From: an uncultured Methylophaga sp.
GTDB lineage: Bacteria > Pseudomonadota > Gammaproteobacteria > Nitrosococcales > Methylophagaceae
Assembly: GCF_947259025.1 (NCBI RefSeq)
Contig: NZ_CAMYKO010000005.1
Location: 762,050 to 826,049, forward strand
Direction of reading: 5' to 3'
DNA: 64,000 nt
The notes beneath the pieces are model-generated. The model was not told the DNA's origin and ran no database searches. It saw only the letters and a list, made by a program, of their open reading frames with translations. The position numbers and the translations under genes are program-made. This document shows positions 54,888 to 63,797 of the stretch, in pieces; positions within the stretch are counted from its first letter, which is position 1; the number at the start of each line of letters is the position of its first letter.

Positions 54888-55473
54888 AACTATCGGCTTA
54901 AACCTGGACGCAGTTTATAATCTGGATCTGAACCAGGCACAAAAGGACCAACTGTTGAACCATATTGAAGAGGTGCTCATCGCCCTGCGCCGCGTTATCC
55001 GGGCCACCGATCTGCATTCCAAGTATCTGGCGAAGACCACCGGTCTCACTGCGCCACAAATTCTGCTGCTGCAGACTTTGCGTGATAAAGGCCAGATCAC
55101 CATTGGTGAACTGGCTCAGGAAGTCAGTTTGAGTCAGGCCACCGTGACCACCATTCTGGATCGGCTGGAAAAACGGGAAATGGTCTACCGCCAGCGATCG
55201 CAGACGGATAAACGCAAGGTACATGCCTTTCTCACTGACGACGCGCAGGAAATTCTCAAAAATGCACCGATTCCGCTACAGGAGCAGTTCACCCGTCAGT
55301 TCAGTGATTTACAGGAATGGGAGCAGACGATGATTATTTCTGCACTCAAGCGTGTGGCACAGATGATGGATGCTCAGCATATCGATGCCTCACCGGTACT
55401 GGATATCGGCCTGCTGGATCGTCAGGATACGCTGATAGACAAACCTGCCGCCTACAGAGAGACTAAATCCTAG
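54880..55473 (+). CDS. ectR: MarR-family ectoine regulator EctR
   Basis: MarR-type regulator of 197 residues. The winged helix-turn-helix reads ITIGELAQEVSLSQATVTTILDRLEKREMVYRQRSQTDKRKVHAFLT. Divergent position beside ectABC-ask in a methylotroph, plus a matching operator, identify it as EctR, the repressor of ectoine genes at low salinity in studied methylotrophs. Unusually it is the second gene after a cheW-like gene instead of standing alone. Confidence 0.88.
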   Translation: MSKTIGLNLDAVYNLDLNQAQKDQLLNHIEEVLIALRRVIRATDLHSKYLAKTTGLTAPQILLLQTLRDKGQITIGELAQEVSLSQATVTTILDRLEKREMVYRQRSQTDKRKVHAFLTDDAQEILKNAPIPLQEQFTRQFSDLQEWEQTMIISALKRVAQMMDAQHIDASPVLDIGLLDRQDTLIDKPAAYRETKS

Positions 55474-55474
55474 C

Positions 55475-57577
55475 TCAGCGTTTTGCCAGCATAGCTTCAA
55501 TTTCAGCCGGTGGCTGTGGCCGGCTGAAATAAAAGCCCTGAAACTCCTCACAGCCCATATTCTTGAGCATGTCAGCCTGCTCCCGGGTTTCCACGCCTTC
55601 AGCAATAGTTGACAGTTGGAGATTATCTGCCAGTTGCACAATCGTTTTGGCAATGGCGGCATCTTTAGGATTAAAGACAATTTCTTCGACAAAAGAACGG
55701 TCAATCTTGAGTGTGTCGATAGGAAAGTTTTTCAGATAAGTCATTGAAGAATAGCCTGTACCAAAGTCATCAATGGCCAGCCGCACCCCTGCTTGCTTCA
55801 ATGCAAACAGCAAGGGAATCGTTTCAGCTATATCTTTGAGCATGGCGGTTTCGGTAATCTCGATTTCCAGCGTCTCTGCCGGCAGACCTGTCTGCTCCAG
55901 AGTTTCCTTGATCCGCTGCGGCAGATAATTCTGATTAAACTGCAAGGCCGAGAGGTTGATAGCCACCCGGTAGGCACAGCCATAACGCTGCTGCCAATGA
56001 CAGACCTGGCTGCAGGCTGCCCGCATCACCCAGTCACCTATCGACAAAATCAGCCCCGATGACTCGGCCACATCCATAAAGCTGTCAGGCGCCAGTAAGC
56101 CCCGCTGCGGATGGCGCCAGCGAAGCAGTGCTTCGAAACCCACAATCTCCAGACTTTCAACTTCATACTGCGGCTGAAAATACAGCTCAAACTGCTGTTC
56201 ATGAATGGCTACCCGCAGATCATGCTCCAGTTCCATCCTCAGTTTGAGGTAGTTGTTCATGCTCTCAGAAAAGAACTGGTAGTTATTCCGTCCACTCTCT
56301 TTGGCGTGATACATGGCAACATCAGCATGCTGCAACAGAACCTGCACGTTATGACCGTCATTGGGAAAGACCGCGATGCCGATGCTGAGTGTCACATATA
56401 GCGGCGTGTCATTAATGATAAAAGGCGTTGAGAAAGCCTCAATCATCCGGTTGGCCACTTCCGCAATTTGCTCTACCCGGTCTGCCCCGTCCAGCAGGAC
56501 TGTGAACTCATCACCAGCCAGTCTGGCGACCCGGTTATCGCTGCTATCAAAATTGGCTTTAGCCACCAGGTCGGACTGACGCACACAGTCCCTGATACGG
56601 CCTGCCGCCTGGCACAATAGTTCGTCACCGACATGATGACCATAGGTATCATTGACGTGCTTGAAGCGATCCAGGTCCAGGAACATCAGTGTGAAACGCT
56701 GCTTGTGGCGTTTGGCACTGGCAATTGTGGTTTCCAGTTGCTCAATAAACAGTCGCCGGTTGGGCAGATCGGTCAGCGTATCGAAATAGGCGTAATAGGT
56801 GATTTCCTGTTCTGACTGCTTGCGCGCTGTGATGTCGTGGAGCGTACCGACAATACGCCACTGGCCAAACTCGTAATTAATATCGGTACGCTCATTAAGA
56901 AACTGGATCTGTCCGTCAGGGCGGATAATCCGGTACTCAATATCGTAAGGTTTTTTATCCTGCACTGCCTGGCGCACCGCGCTCAGGAAACGACGCCGGT
57001 CGTCACGATGAATGACTTTAAGTGCCCGCCGAAGGGTCAGTTTGTCATGTCGCGGCAGCCCCAGCATATCGAACATATCGGTGGAACAGTCAATGGAATC
57101 ACTCTGATAGTCCCACTCCCAGTACACCAGATGTGCGATTGATTGGGCTTTGGCCAGTTTATTCTTATTAACGCTTAATTCGCGCAGGGTCCGGCTGGCC
57201 TTGAGAATATAGCGAACCCGGTGATTAAACAGCGGCCACTTCAGCGGTTTAGTCATAAAATCGGTAGCGCCAGCCTGAAAGGCATGCTCAATATCTTCCA
57301 CGTCATCCAGGGAGGTCACCATTACAATCGCTGTTTCCGCGCCACCGGGTAACTGACGCAATTGCTGGCAGCACTCAAAACCGTCCATGCCGGGCATCGA
57401 TACATCCAGTAAGGTCAGATCAGGTTGATGTTGGCTGAACAGTACTATCGCTTCCTCACCCTGACTGGCTTCAATGATCTCAAGATCAATACTCTTCAGT
57501 GACTGCCTCATCAGCATGCGGGTCACCGGGTCATCATCGACAAGCAGTACCCTTGTTTTTGTGACTGCCTGGGTCAT
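55475..57577 (-). CDS. Response regulator with PAS, GGDEF and EAL domains
   Basis: Cyclic-di-GMP protein of 700 residues. Domains in order: receiver (1-125; VLLVDDDPVTRMLM, TLLDVSMPGMDGF, TKPLKW), PAS/PAC (about 150-255), GGDEF (about 265-435; the signature is AGDEF, tolerated in active enzymes), and EAL (about 445-695; EALLRW, EITETAML, IDDFGTGYSS, KIDRSF, EGVET). EAL catalytic residues are intact, so it may both make and break c-di-GMP. It overlaps the hybrid kinase stop by 1 base and is likely phosphorylated through that kinase's HPt domain. Confidence 0.92.
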   Translation of the reverse strand: MTQAVTKTRVLLVDDDPVTRMLMRQSLKSIDLEIIEASQGEEAIVLFSQHQPDLTLLDVSMPGMDGFECCQQLRQLPGGAETAIVMVTSLDDVEDIEHAFQAGATDFMTKPLKWPLFNHRVRYILKASRTLRELSVNKNKLAKAQSIAHLVYWEWDYQSDSIDCSTDMFDMLGLPRHDKLTLRRALKVIHRDDRRRFLSAVRQAVQDKKPYDIEYRIIRPDGQIQFLNERTDINYEFGQWRIVGTLHDITARKQSEQEITYYAYFDTLTDLPNRRLFIEQLETTIASAKRHKQRFTLMFLDLDRFKHVNDTYGHHVGDELLCQAAGRIRDCVRQSDLVAKANFDSSDNRVARLAGDEFTVLLDGADRVEQIAEVANRMIEAFSTPFIINDTPLYVTLSIGIAVFPNDGHNVQVLLQHADVAMYHAKESGRNNYQFFSESMNNYLKLRMELEHDLRVAIHEQQFELYFQPQYEVESLEIVGFEALLRWRHPQRGLLAPDSFMDVAESSGLILSIGDWVMRAACSQVCHWQQRYGCAYRVAINLSALQFNQNYLPQRIKETLEQTGLPAETLEIEITETAMLKDIAETIPLLFALKQAGVRLAIDDFGTGYSSMTYLKNFPIDTLKIDRSFVEEIVFNPKDAAIAKTIVQLADNLQLSTIAEGVETREQADMLKNMGCEEFQGFYFSRPQPPAEIEAMLAKR

Positions 57578-59886
57578 CAGGCCTCCCTTAGTCTCGCCTT
57601 GAGCATCACAGTGGCCTGCTCATACTGTTCTCTCAGTACATCGAGGTGGGGATGCACATGTTCCAGCAGGTTTTCACGGCCTAGTTTCTCCAGTTGACGT
57701 GCCACTTCACTGACTCTGACTGCACCGATATTGGCGGAGCTGGACTTGAGCGCATGCGCGGCTCTGAATAACTGTTCGGCATCACCCTGACGAGCCCCCT
57801 GATGAATATCAGCGATCAGATCCGGTGATTTCTGCAGATACAGTTCAACGATATTGCCAATCAGACTGCTGGCTTGGTCTCCTGACATCTGGCGGATATC
57901 TTCTAATACCGTGTCATCAATGACGGGGACCGCGGTCTGAGCATTATCATTGCCACGCTTGAGCCACTGATTTACCACACGGCTGAGTTGTTCCAGTTTA
58001 AAGGGTTTGATCAGCAGATCATTGGCACCAGCATGACGGAACTGATTTTCCACATGACGCTGGACATCGGCAGTCAAGGCTACAATCGGGGTGCGCTGGT
58101 TGGGCCCTTGCTCCCCACTGTCACGGATCTGACGGGTCGCATCAATACCGCCCAGTTGCGGCATATGGTAATCCATCAGAATCAGCGCATACTGGTGCTG
58201 CATGCAGCAGCTGACCGCTTCCATCCCATTACTGACAATCTCGACTTCGTAGCCCAGATTCCTGAGCATGCCCTCAGCCACGGACTGATTGATTTCATTA
58301 TCTTCGGCCAGCAGAATAAGCTCTCCGCTGGCTGCAGTGGTTTCGGTAGGAAGGGGTAGCGGCTTGGGAGTTACTGACGGCGCTTCCAGTTTTTGAAGCG
58401 GCAGCTTGAACCAGAACAAACTGCCCTGGTTTTCTTCACTTTTCACCCCGTAATGCCCCTTCATCAATTTGATTAACTGGGCACAAATAGCCAGTCCCAG
58501 TCCGGTACCGCCATATTTTCGGGTCACCGAACTGTCCGCCTGAGCAAACGGTGAAAAGATCTGTTTAAGCTTGCTGGGGCTGATGCCGCTTCCGGTATCG
58601 CTGACTTCAAAGCTCAGCCAGTCTTCACCATCGCTGTGATGGGTAAACACATCAATATCGACCCTGCCCTTATCAGTGAACTTGATAGCATTGTCAATGA
58701 GATTATTGAGGATCTGGCGTAAACGCAGTGCATCGCCCATTACTGTGCAATCACTATCCTGCAACTTCAAATCCATCGCGAGGCCTTTACGATCAGCCTT
58801 GGCGCGATTGGTTTCCACCACCGAACGCATGAACGTGGCCAACTCGATCCCCTGCTGTTCGAGCTCAATCTTGTCGGCATCCAGCTTGGAAAAATCGAGG
58901 ATCTGGTTCAATAAAGCCAGCAAAGCCTGGGCAGAATCATTGAGCAGTTCCACCGTTTCCCTGCTGTCATTGTCGAGTTGGTTGAGCTTGAGTAATTCGG
59001 CAAAGCCAATCACCCCATTCAGTGGTGTGCGCACTTCATGGCTCATCACGGCCAGGAATTCGGCTTTGGCCTGATTCGCCTCATTGGCCAGTGCCAGCGC
59101 CGTCTCCAAAGCCTCGGTTCGGGCTTTCACCCGCTGTTCCAGTTCGCTGTTGGCCTGCTCCAGTTGCTCACCACGATGCTCAATCTCACTGATCATCTGA
59201 TTAAAACTGTCAGTAAGCTGATTAAATTCCAACGTTGAGGCCGCCGGTGCCCGACGCCGGTAATCCTTGTGCAGGGTGATGGCCCGAATCGTTTCCAGCA
59301 GTTGGTTGACCGGCATTATAAACAGCGATATCAGCCACAACATCGCCAGCAAACTGGCAAAAAAGGCAATCACCACAGTGATGGTGACCACCCGGTAAAA
59401 CGCGGTCATCTGTGTATTGAGCGAAGTGCGATCATCAAGCAGATAAAGTGCGCCTATCAGTTCGCCATGACTGATCATCGGCAACACCAGATGCAGGCCG
59501 GCTTTGTTCTCGCGGACCAGCTGCGGTCTGTCCTGCTGCAATACCGTGTTGATCCACGCCGGATCAATCTGCGTTTGCACGGTCTGATCCTGAAACTCGG
59601 CAAAGCGCCGGGCATTCTCATCGAAAATAACGGCCCGATTGATATCCGGCCTGACCTGGAGCGACAGCAGTGTCTGACGCGCCGACTCTTCATCATTGAA
59701 CAACAGCGAAGACAGGCTGTTAGTCACCAATAGTCGTCCCAGTGCCGTTAACTCCTGTCGGGCCTGAGCCTCAATCGCCTGACGCTGGTTACTGACGATT
59801 GACATGGTAATGATCAGAATAGTCAGCAACACCAGTGCCATCATGGTGAACATCAGCCGGAATTTCAGCGTTTTAATCCACTTCAT
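57577..59886 (-). CDS. Hybrid sensor histidine kinase with receiver and HPt domains
   Basis: Membrane kinase of 769 residues: TM1 about 11-32, a periplasmic sensor domain to about 165, TM2 about 166-190, HAMP, a coiled coil, HisKA (MSHEVRTPLNGVIGFAELL), HATPase (DTGSGISPSKLKQIF, YGGTGLGLAICAQLI), receiver (LILLAEDNEINQSVAEGML, LILMDYHMPQLGG) and HPt (HALKSSSANIGAVRVSEVARQLEKLG). All phosphorelay residues appear present. It overlaps the YfiR-like gene by 4 bases and the GGDEF-EAL gene by 1, suggesting one signalling pathway. Confidence 0.93.
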   Translation of the reverse strand: MKWIKTLKFRLMFTMMALVLLTILIITMSIVSNQRQAIEAQARQELTALGRLLVTNSLSSLLFNDEESARQTLLSLQVRPDINRAVIFDENARRFAEFQDQTVQTQIDPAWINTVLQQDRPQLVRENKAGLHLVLPMISHGELIGALYLLDDRTSLNTQMTAFYRVVTITVVIAFFASLLAMLWLISLFIMPVNQLLETIRAITLHKDYRRRAPAASTLEFNQLTDSFNQMISEIEHRGEQLEQANSELEQRVKARTEALETALALANEANQAKAEFLAVMSHEVRTPLNGVIGFAELLKLNQLDNDSRETVELLNDSAQALLALLNQILDFSKLDADKIELEQQGIELATFMRSVVETNRAKADRKGLAMDLKLQDSDCTVMGDALRLRQILNNLIDNAIKFTDKGRVDIDVFTHHSDGEDWLSFEVSDTGSGISPSKLKQIFSPFAQADSSVTRKYGGTGLGLAICAQLIKLMKGHYGVKSEENQGSLFWFKLPLQKLEAPSVTPKPLPLPTETTAASGELILLAEDNEINQSVAEGMLRNLGYEVEIVSNGMEAVSCCMQHQYALILMDYHMPQLGGIDATRQIRDSGEQGPNQRTPIVALTADVQRHVENQFRHAGANDLLIKPFKLEQLSRVVNQWLKRGNDNAQTAVPVIDDTVLEDIRQMSGDQASSLIGNIVELYLQKSPDLIADIHQGARQGDAEQLFRAAHALKSSSANIGAVRVSEVARQLEKLGRENLLEHVHPHLDVLREQYEQATVMLKARLREA

Positions 59887-60413
59887 TTAACTTCCACTGC
59901 CAGCTTCAATACCTGTGAGCTCATTTTCAACCGGGCTGACTCGATCCTTGACTGGTTCACTTTAAAGCGGAACTTGTTGTTGACCCGGAATATTTCTATC
60001 ATGCCGCCTTCATCACTGAAGCCGGTGATATCCGATACTGTCAGAACCGGCTTATCCTGTAAAAATAAAAATAAACGCCGCAACAGGGAACGTTCACTAC
60101 GATCAATATAAACCAGATGACAATCGCGGGACTGCTCAATCTGGCTTAATTGTCTGACTTTGACCGGTTTGTTGAAAATGGCTTTGTCCTGGAGGCCTGC
60201 AAAGCTCTGTTTGAAACGTTCGGTGAAAAAGCACAAATGAATGGACTGTTGCTCTTCATCTCTGGGCCAGTGCGCATACTTGGCAAAATTGTAATTCAGC
60301 GCTGCAATCAGTGATCGTGAATCAGGTGCCTCGGCGACGGCCACGACACTCCCCCCGCTGACTCCCATGAGTAGCAGTAGCAGACAGAAAGCACTGATAA
60401 TCCGGCAAGGCAT
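59883..60413 (-). CDS. YfiR-family (DUF4154) periplasmic protein
   Basis: Secreted protein of 176 residues with a signal peptide (hydrophobic core FCLLLLLMGVSGGSVVAVAEA). The mature part matches YfiR: ALNYNFAKYAHWP, HLCFFTERF, CHLVYIDRSE, KPVLTVSDITGFSDEGGMIEIF and FKVNQSRIESARLKMSSQVLKLA. In Pseudomonas, YfiR represses the diguanylate cyclase YfiN in the periplasm. Here it is next to a hybrid kinase and may modulate its sensor domain. Confidence 0.9.
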   Translation of the reverse strand: MPCRIISAFCLLLLLMGVSGGSVVAVAEAPDSRSLIAALNYNFAKYAHWPRDEEQQSIHLCFFTERFKQSFAGLQDKAIFNKPVKVRQLSQIEQSRDCHLVYIDRSERSLLRRLFLFLQDKPVLTVSDITGFSDEGGMIEIFRVNNKFRFKVNQSRIESARLKMSSQVLKLAVEVK

Positions 60414-60416
60414 CTG

Positions 60417-62468
60417 TTAAAACGCTACCGTCAGTTTGGCGAAGAAGCTGGGTTCAACCCGGTAGGGTATCGAAAACAGTTCCGACTTATATTCAATATG
60501 AGAACCATAGAACAGGTTTCGGCCATGGGCTGACAATATCACTTGCTTGCTGATTTGCCAGTTAATACCCAGATCCACACCGTGATAAGCCGCGACTGAC
60601 TGGTTACTTACCTGTACCGGGTCAATCGAATCACTACTATCGACATAGCGCCAGGTGGCATTGAAATCCAGCTCCGGATTGAGCTGCCAGTTGGCAGTCA
60701 AAGCAGCAATCTGCTCCGGTGCATCAGTATTTTGCGTCTGTCCGCCTTTGAAATGACTCCGTGTCAGTGCATAGTTGAGGCGCAGTTTGAAGTTATCCGC
60801 GATCAGCCAATTGGCAGAGAGTTCCAGACCATAATTATAGCCCTCAGCCTGATTGGCAAAGGCCGAGCGCGTACTGATAAAGGCCGGCAAGTTTGATGTG
60901 TCCACCTCGGCCATATGGAAGCTGCGTAAATGATCATAATCGTTATAAAAAACGGCGGTATCCAGCGAAAACTGGTCTTCACTGGAGTAGCGATAGCCAG
61001 CTTCAAAACTTTTAATTTCTTCCGAATCGTAAGCACTGTTGCCAAGCAGATTGAGGCGATTGACTACCGGTCCGGGATTAAATGTCGACATCGGTGCCAG
61101 ATTGCCGACGTTGATCTGATAATCGTTTTCGACCAGAGAAGGCGTCCTTACAGCACGTGACACAGCGGTCCATAAACGGTGTTGCTGATGTGGCTGCCAA
61201 CTTAATCTCAGTGTCGGCTGCCATTCAAAATCAACGTAGGGATGATGTTCAAAACGCGCCGCCAGCGTCAGCCATAAAGCATCCGGCTGCAGGGTAATCT
61301 GATCCTGGACAAACAGACTCCACAGGTTGGTCGCTTCGTTGCTGCTATCGGTGCCGAATACGATCGGGTTGGTGGTCAGGCTGTTATTGATATGCCGATA
61401 GCTCATGCCCCACAAAAGATCGTGGCGTTTCCCCGCTTCCCATTCGTGAGAAAACTCGATTTCAAAGCTGTCGCGGCTAAAACCAAATAGACGCTCATCA
61501 CGTTTGGCATGGTCAATGTAGGTTTTCAGATTGAACTGTGAACTGGCGGACAGGGCTTTGCTGTAATCAGCCAGCAGGTGCCAGCCGCGTGAATCACTGT
61601 CGATGTTAGGATAAGCTTGGAATGGCGCATCCAGAGTGGGAATGGCGACCGATTGGGTCATCTGACTCTCATAGGCCGCACCACTGAGCATCAGACTGGC
61701 CGAAGCCCCCAGATTGATATCAAGCCGGCCTCCGGCGTGCTGACTCCACCAGTCATTATCACTGCCTGCGTCCCGGATCTGTGTGGCAGCCGCTGCATCG
61801 ACATCCTGGCTGTCAAATGTCAGCTCATCACGCTTGAAAGCTTTGATAAAGGCACGTCCACTCACGCCATCTGCCAGGCGACCGCCATAGCGGAAACCGG
61901 CAAAGCCCTGCTGATAATCCCCGGTTCCCAGTTCAGCATAGCCGCCCAACGTTTCAGCACTGTGCTTGGTCATAATATTGATGACGCCATTGACGGCATT
62001 GGCGCCCCAGATAGCGGCACCGGGACCTCGAATCACTTCAATCCGCTCGATATCGGCCATCAGCGTGTCCTGCATTTCCCAGTAAACACCGGAAAACTCG
62101 GGCGAATAGAGGCTGCGGCCATCCATCAGAACCAGCATTTTGTTGTTATAGCGGCCGTTAAAACCGCGACTGCTGACCGCCCATTTTTGAGAGTCGATTT
62201 GTGCCACATGCAGGCCGGGTACATCGCGCAGAGCCTGGGGGATGGAGCGAAAACCGCGCTGACGGATTTCCTCTGCGGTGATGACATAGACAGCTGCGGC
62301 TGCATTGGAGAGGGGTTCAGCCTGCTTGGAAACGGAGGTGACCTCGGTTTCCAGTAACTGTTGCAGACTCAAATCAAATGGGGTGGTTTCGTCTGCGCTG
62401 ACGACGCTGGGCAGGGCCGAGCTGGATAATATAAAGCCCGCTGTAAGCAGCCTGCTCGCCAAACGCAT
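60417..62468 (-). CDS. TonB-dependent receptor
   Basis: Outer-membrane receptor of 683 residues. Signal peptide about 1-25, plug domain (VYVITAEEIRQRGFRSIPQALRDVPGL, SSRGFNGRYNNKMLVLMDGRSLYSP, IERIEVIRGPGAAIWGANAVNGVINI), then a 22-strand-type barrel ending in the C-terminal aromatic FFAKLTVAF. The ligand is unknown. It leads an operon with YfiR-like, hybrid-kinase and c-di-GMP genes, so it may act as a sensor as well as a transporter. Confidence 0.92.
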   Translation of the reverse strand: MRLASRLLTAGFILSSSALPSVVSADETTPFDLSLQQLLETEVTSVSKQAEPLSNAAAAVYVITAEEIRQRGFRSIPQALRDVPGLHVAQIDSQKWAVSSRGFNGRYNNKMLVLMDGRSLYSPEFSGVYWEMQDTLMADIERIEVIRGPGAAIWGANAVNGVINIMTKHSAETLGGYAELGTGDYQQGFAGFRYGGRLADGVSGRAFIKAFKRDELTFDSQDVDAAAATQIRDAGSDNDWWSQHAGGRLDINLGASASLMLSGAAYESQMTQSVAIPTLDAPFQAYPNIDSDSRGWHLLADYSKALSASSQFNLKTYIDHAKRDERLFGFSRDSFEIEFSHEWEAGKRHDLLWGMSYRHINNSLTTNPIVFGTDSSNEATNLWSLFVQDQITLQPDALWLTLAARFEHHPYVDFEWQPTLRLSWQPHQQHRLWTAVSRAVRTPSLVENDYQINVGNLAPMSTFNPGPVVNRLNLLGNSAYDSEEIKSFEAGYRYSSEDQFSLDTAVFYNDYDHLRSFHMAEVDTSNLPAFISTRSAFANQAEGYNYGLELSANWLIADNFKLRLNYALTRSHFKGGQTQNTDAPEQIAALTANWQLNPELDFNATWRYVDSSDSIDPVQVSNQSVAAYHGVDLGINWQISKQVILSAHGRNLFYGSHIEYKSELFSIPYRVEPSFFAKLTVAF

Positions 62469-62612
62469 GTTATCCCTCCATTGTCGATATCAGTGACGGC
62501 CTGAACCGGGGTGTCCATACCGAAGTGGCCTTGTTTCTGCCTGTCCACAACACTTACATCAGTCATCCCCAAAATACCAGCTCAAGCTGCTTGATTGGAT
62601 CTTTTTGTGGTC

Positions 62613-62638
62613 TACCCCCGACAAACGAGGGGGGGGTA
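62613..62638. other. GC-rich inverted repeat upstream of the TonB receptor operon
   Basis: TACCCCC (62613-62619) and GGGGGTA (62632-62638) form perfect 7-base arms with a 12-base spacer that includes part of an eight-G run (62629-62636). It lies about 145 bases before the receptor start and 38 bases after the aldo/keto reductase end. It has no U run for termination; an operator is the alternative reading. Confidence 0.4.
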
Positions 62639-62675
62639 TATCCCTACTCCAAGGCTGCACTGTGATCGGAGTAAC

Positions 62676-63719
62676 TTACGGCGAGGGGTTGGGAAAACGC
62701 TGATGTATCGCTTCAATGTCTGCCAGCACCTCATCGCTGAGTTGCAAATCAATACTGGCGATATTGCTGCTCAGTTGTTGCATATCCGTCGCGCCGATAA
62801 TGTTAGCAGTCAGAAACGGCCGACTATTAACATAAGCCAGTGCCATTTGCGCTGGATCCAACTGATGCCGGCGGGCCAGCGCCACATAGTCACGGGTCGC
62901 GGCCACGGCCTGTTCATTGCTGTAGCGGGCGTAATGCGGCCAACGGGTCAGTCGTGCTTCACTGGGCTGTGCATCCAGATATTTACCGGTCAGCACACCA
63001 AAACCCAGCGGTGAATAGGCCAGCAGGCCGACCTTCTCGCGGTGACTGATTTCGGCGCAGCCCACCTCAAAAGTGCGATTGAGCAAGCTATAAGGGTTTT
63101 GCACCGAGACCACGGTCGGTAAATCCAGCACTCTGGCCGTCCACAAAAACTGCATGATGCCCCAGGGCGTTTCATTCGAGAGGCCGATATAACGGATTTT
63201 TCCGGCTTTTACCTGCTCGGCCAGCACTGCTAGCGTCTCAAATACCGGGGTCATGGCGTCTTCATCGGCCTCAGGCTGGTAGCCCAGCTTGCCGAAGTAA
63301 TTGGTGTTACGCTCCGGCCAGTGTAACTGGTACAGATCAATGTAGTCAGTTTTGAGCCGGCTCAGGCTGTCATCCAGAGCACGGCGGATATGATCACCAT
63401 TGAACCGCGTGTGCCCGCCACGGATATGCGATACCCAGTCCGCACCCGGCCCGGCAATTTTACTGGCCAGCACAATATCATCCCGGCGACCGCGCAGCTG
63501 CAGCCAGCTACCGATGACTTCCTCGGTGGCACCATAGGTTTCAGCGCGGGGCGGAATGGCATAGAGCTCGGCGGTGTCAATAAAGTTCACCCCCTGATCC
63601 AGCGCATAATCGAGTTGCTGATGCCCTTCTTTTTCAGTGTTTTGTTCCCCATAGGTCATCGTGCCCAGACAGATTTTACTGACATCGATGTCGGTATTTC
63701 CCAGCTTGCTGTATTTCAT
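62676..63719 (-). CDS. Aldo/keto reductase (Tas-like)
   Basis: NADPH-dependent oxidoreductase of 347 residues with the TIM-barrel aldo/keto reductase fold: LGTMTYGEQNTEKEGHQQLDYALDQGVNFIDTAELYA (catalytic Asp and Tyr), LASKIAGPG (Lys), YIDLYQLHWPERN (His), and SNETPWGIMQF. The opening and length match the E. coli Tas protein. The physiological substrate is unknown. A weak GC-rich repeat follows its stop. Confidence 0.92.
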   Translation of the reverse strand: MKYSKLGNTDIDVSKICLGTMTYGEQNTEKEGHQQLDYALDQGVNFIDTAELYAIPPRAETYGATEEVIGSWLQLRGRRDDIVLASKIAGPGADWVSHIRGGHTRFNGDHIRRALDDSLSRLKTDYIDLYQLHWPERNTNYFGKLGYQPEADEDAMTPVFETLAVLAEQVKAGKIRYIGLSNETPWGIMQFLWTARVLDLPTVVSVQNPYSLLNRTFEVGCAEISHREKVGLLAYSPLGFGVLTGKYLDAQPSEARLTRWPHYARYSNEQAVAATRDYVALARRHQLDPAQMALAYVNSRPFLTANIIGATDMQQLSSNIASIDLQLSDEVLADIEAIHQRFPNPSP

Positions 63720-63735
63720 ATGCCCCGTTTCCAGT

Positions 63736-63766
63736 AATAAAAAAGCCCGCTTTTAAAGCGGGCTTT
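63736..63766 (-). terminator. Terminator after ccoG
   Basis: AAAGCCCGC/GCGGGCTTT stem (63742-63766, loop around TTTTAAA), with a T run on the minus strand (plus AAAAAA from 63739). It follows the ccoG stop (63798) by about 30 bases and separates it from the aldo/keto reductase gene. Confidence 0.85.
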
Positions 63767-63797
63767 AGCCTAACAATGGCCCGGCTGTTCAACAAGC

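Noticed and set aside
61617..62357. 246-residue open frame opposite the TonB receptor
   Set aside because: Antisense shadow with no recognisable domain or ribosome site.
62613..62638. Terminator after the aldo/keto reductase
   Set aside because: GC-rich stem lacks a following U run on the minus strand; kept only as an unexplained inverted repeat.
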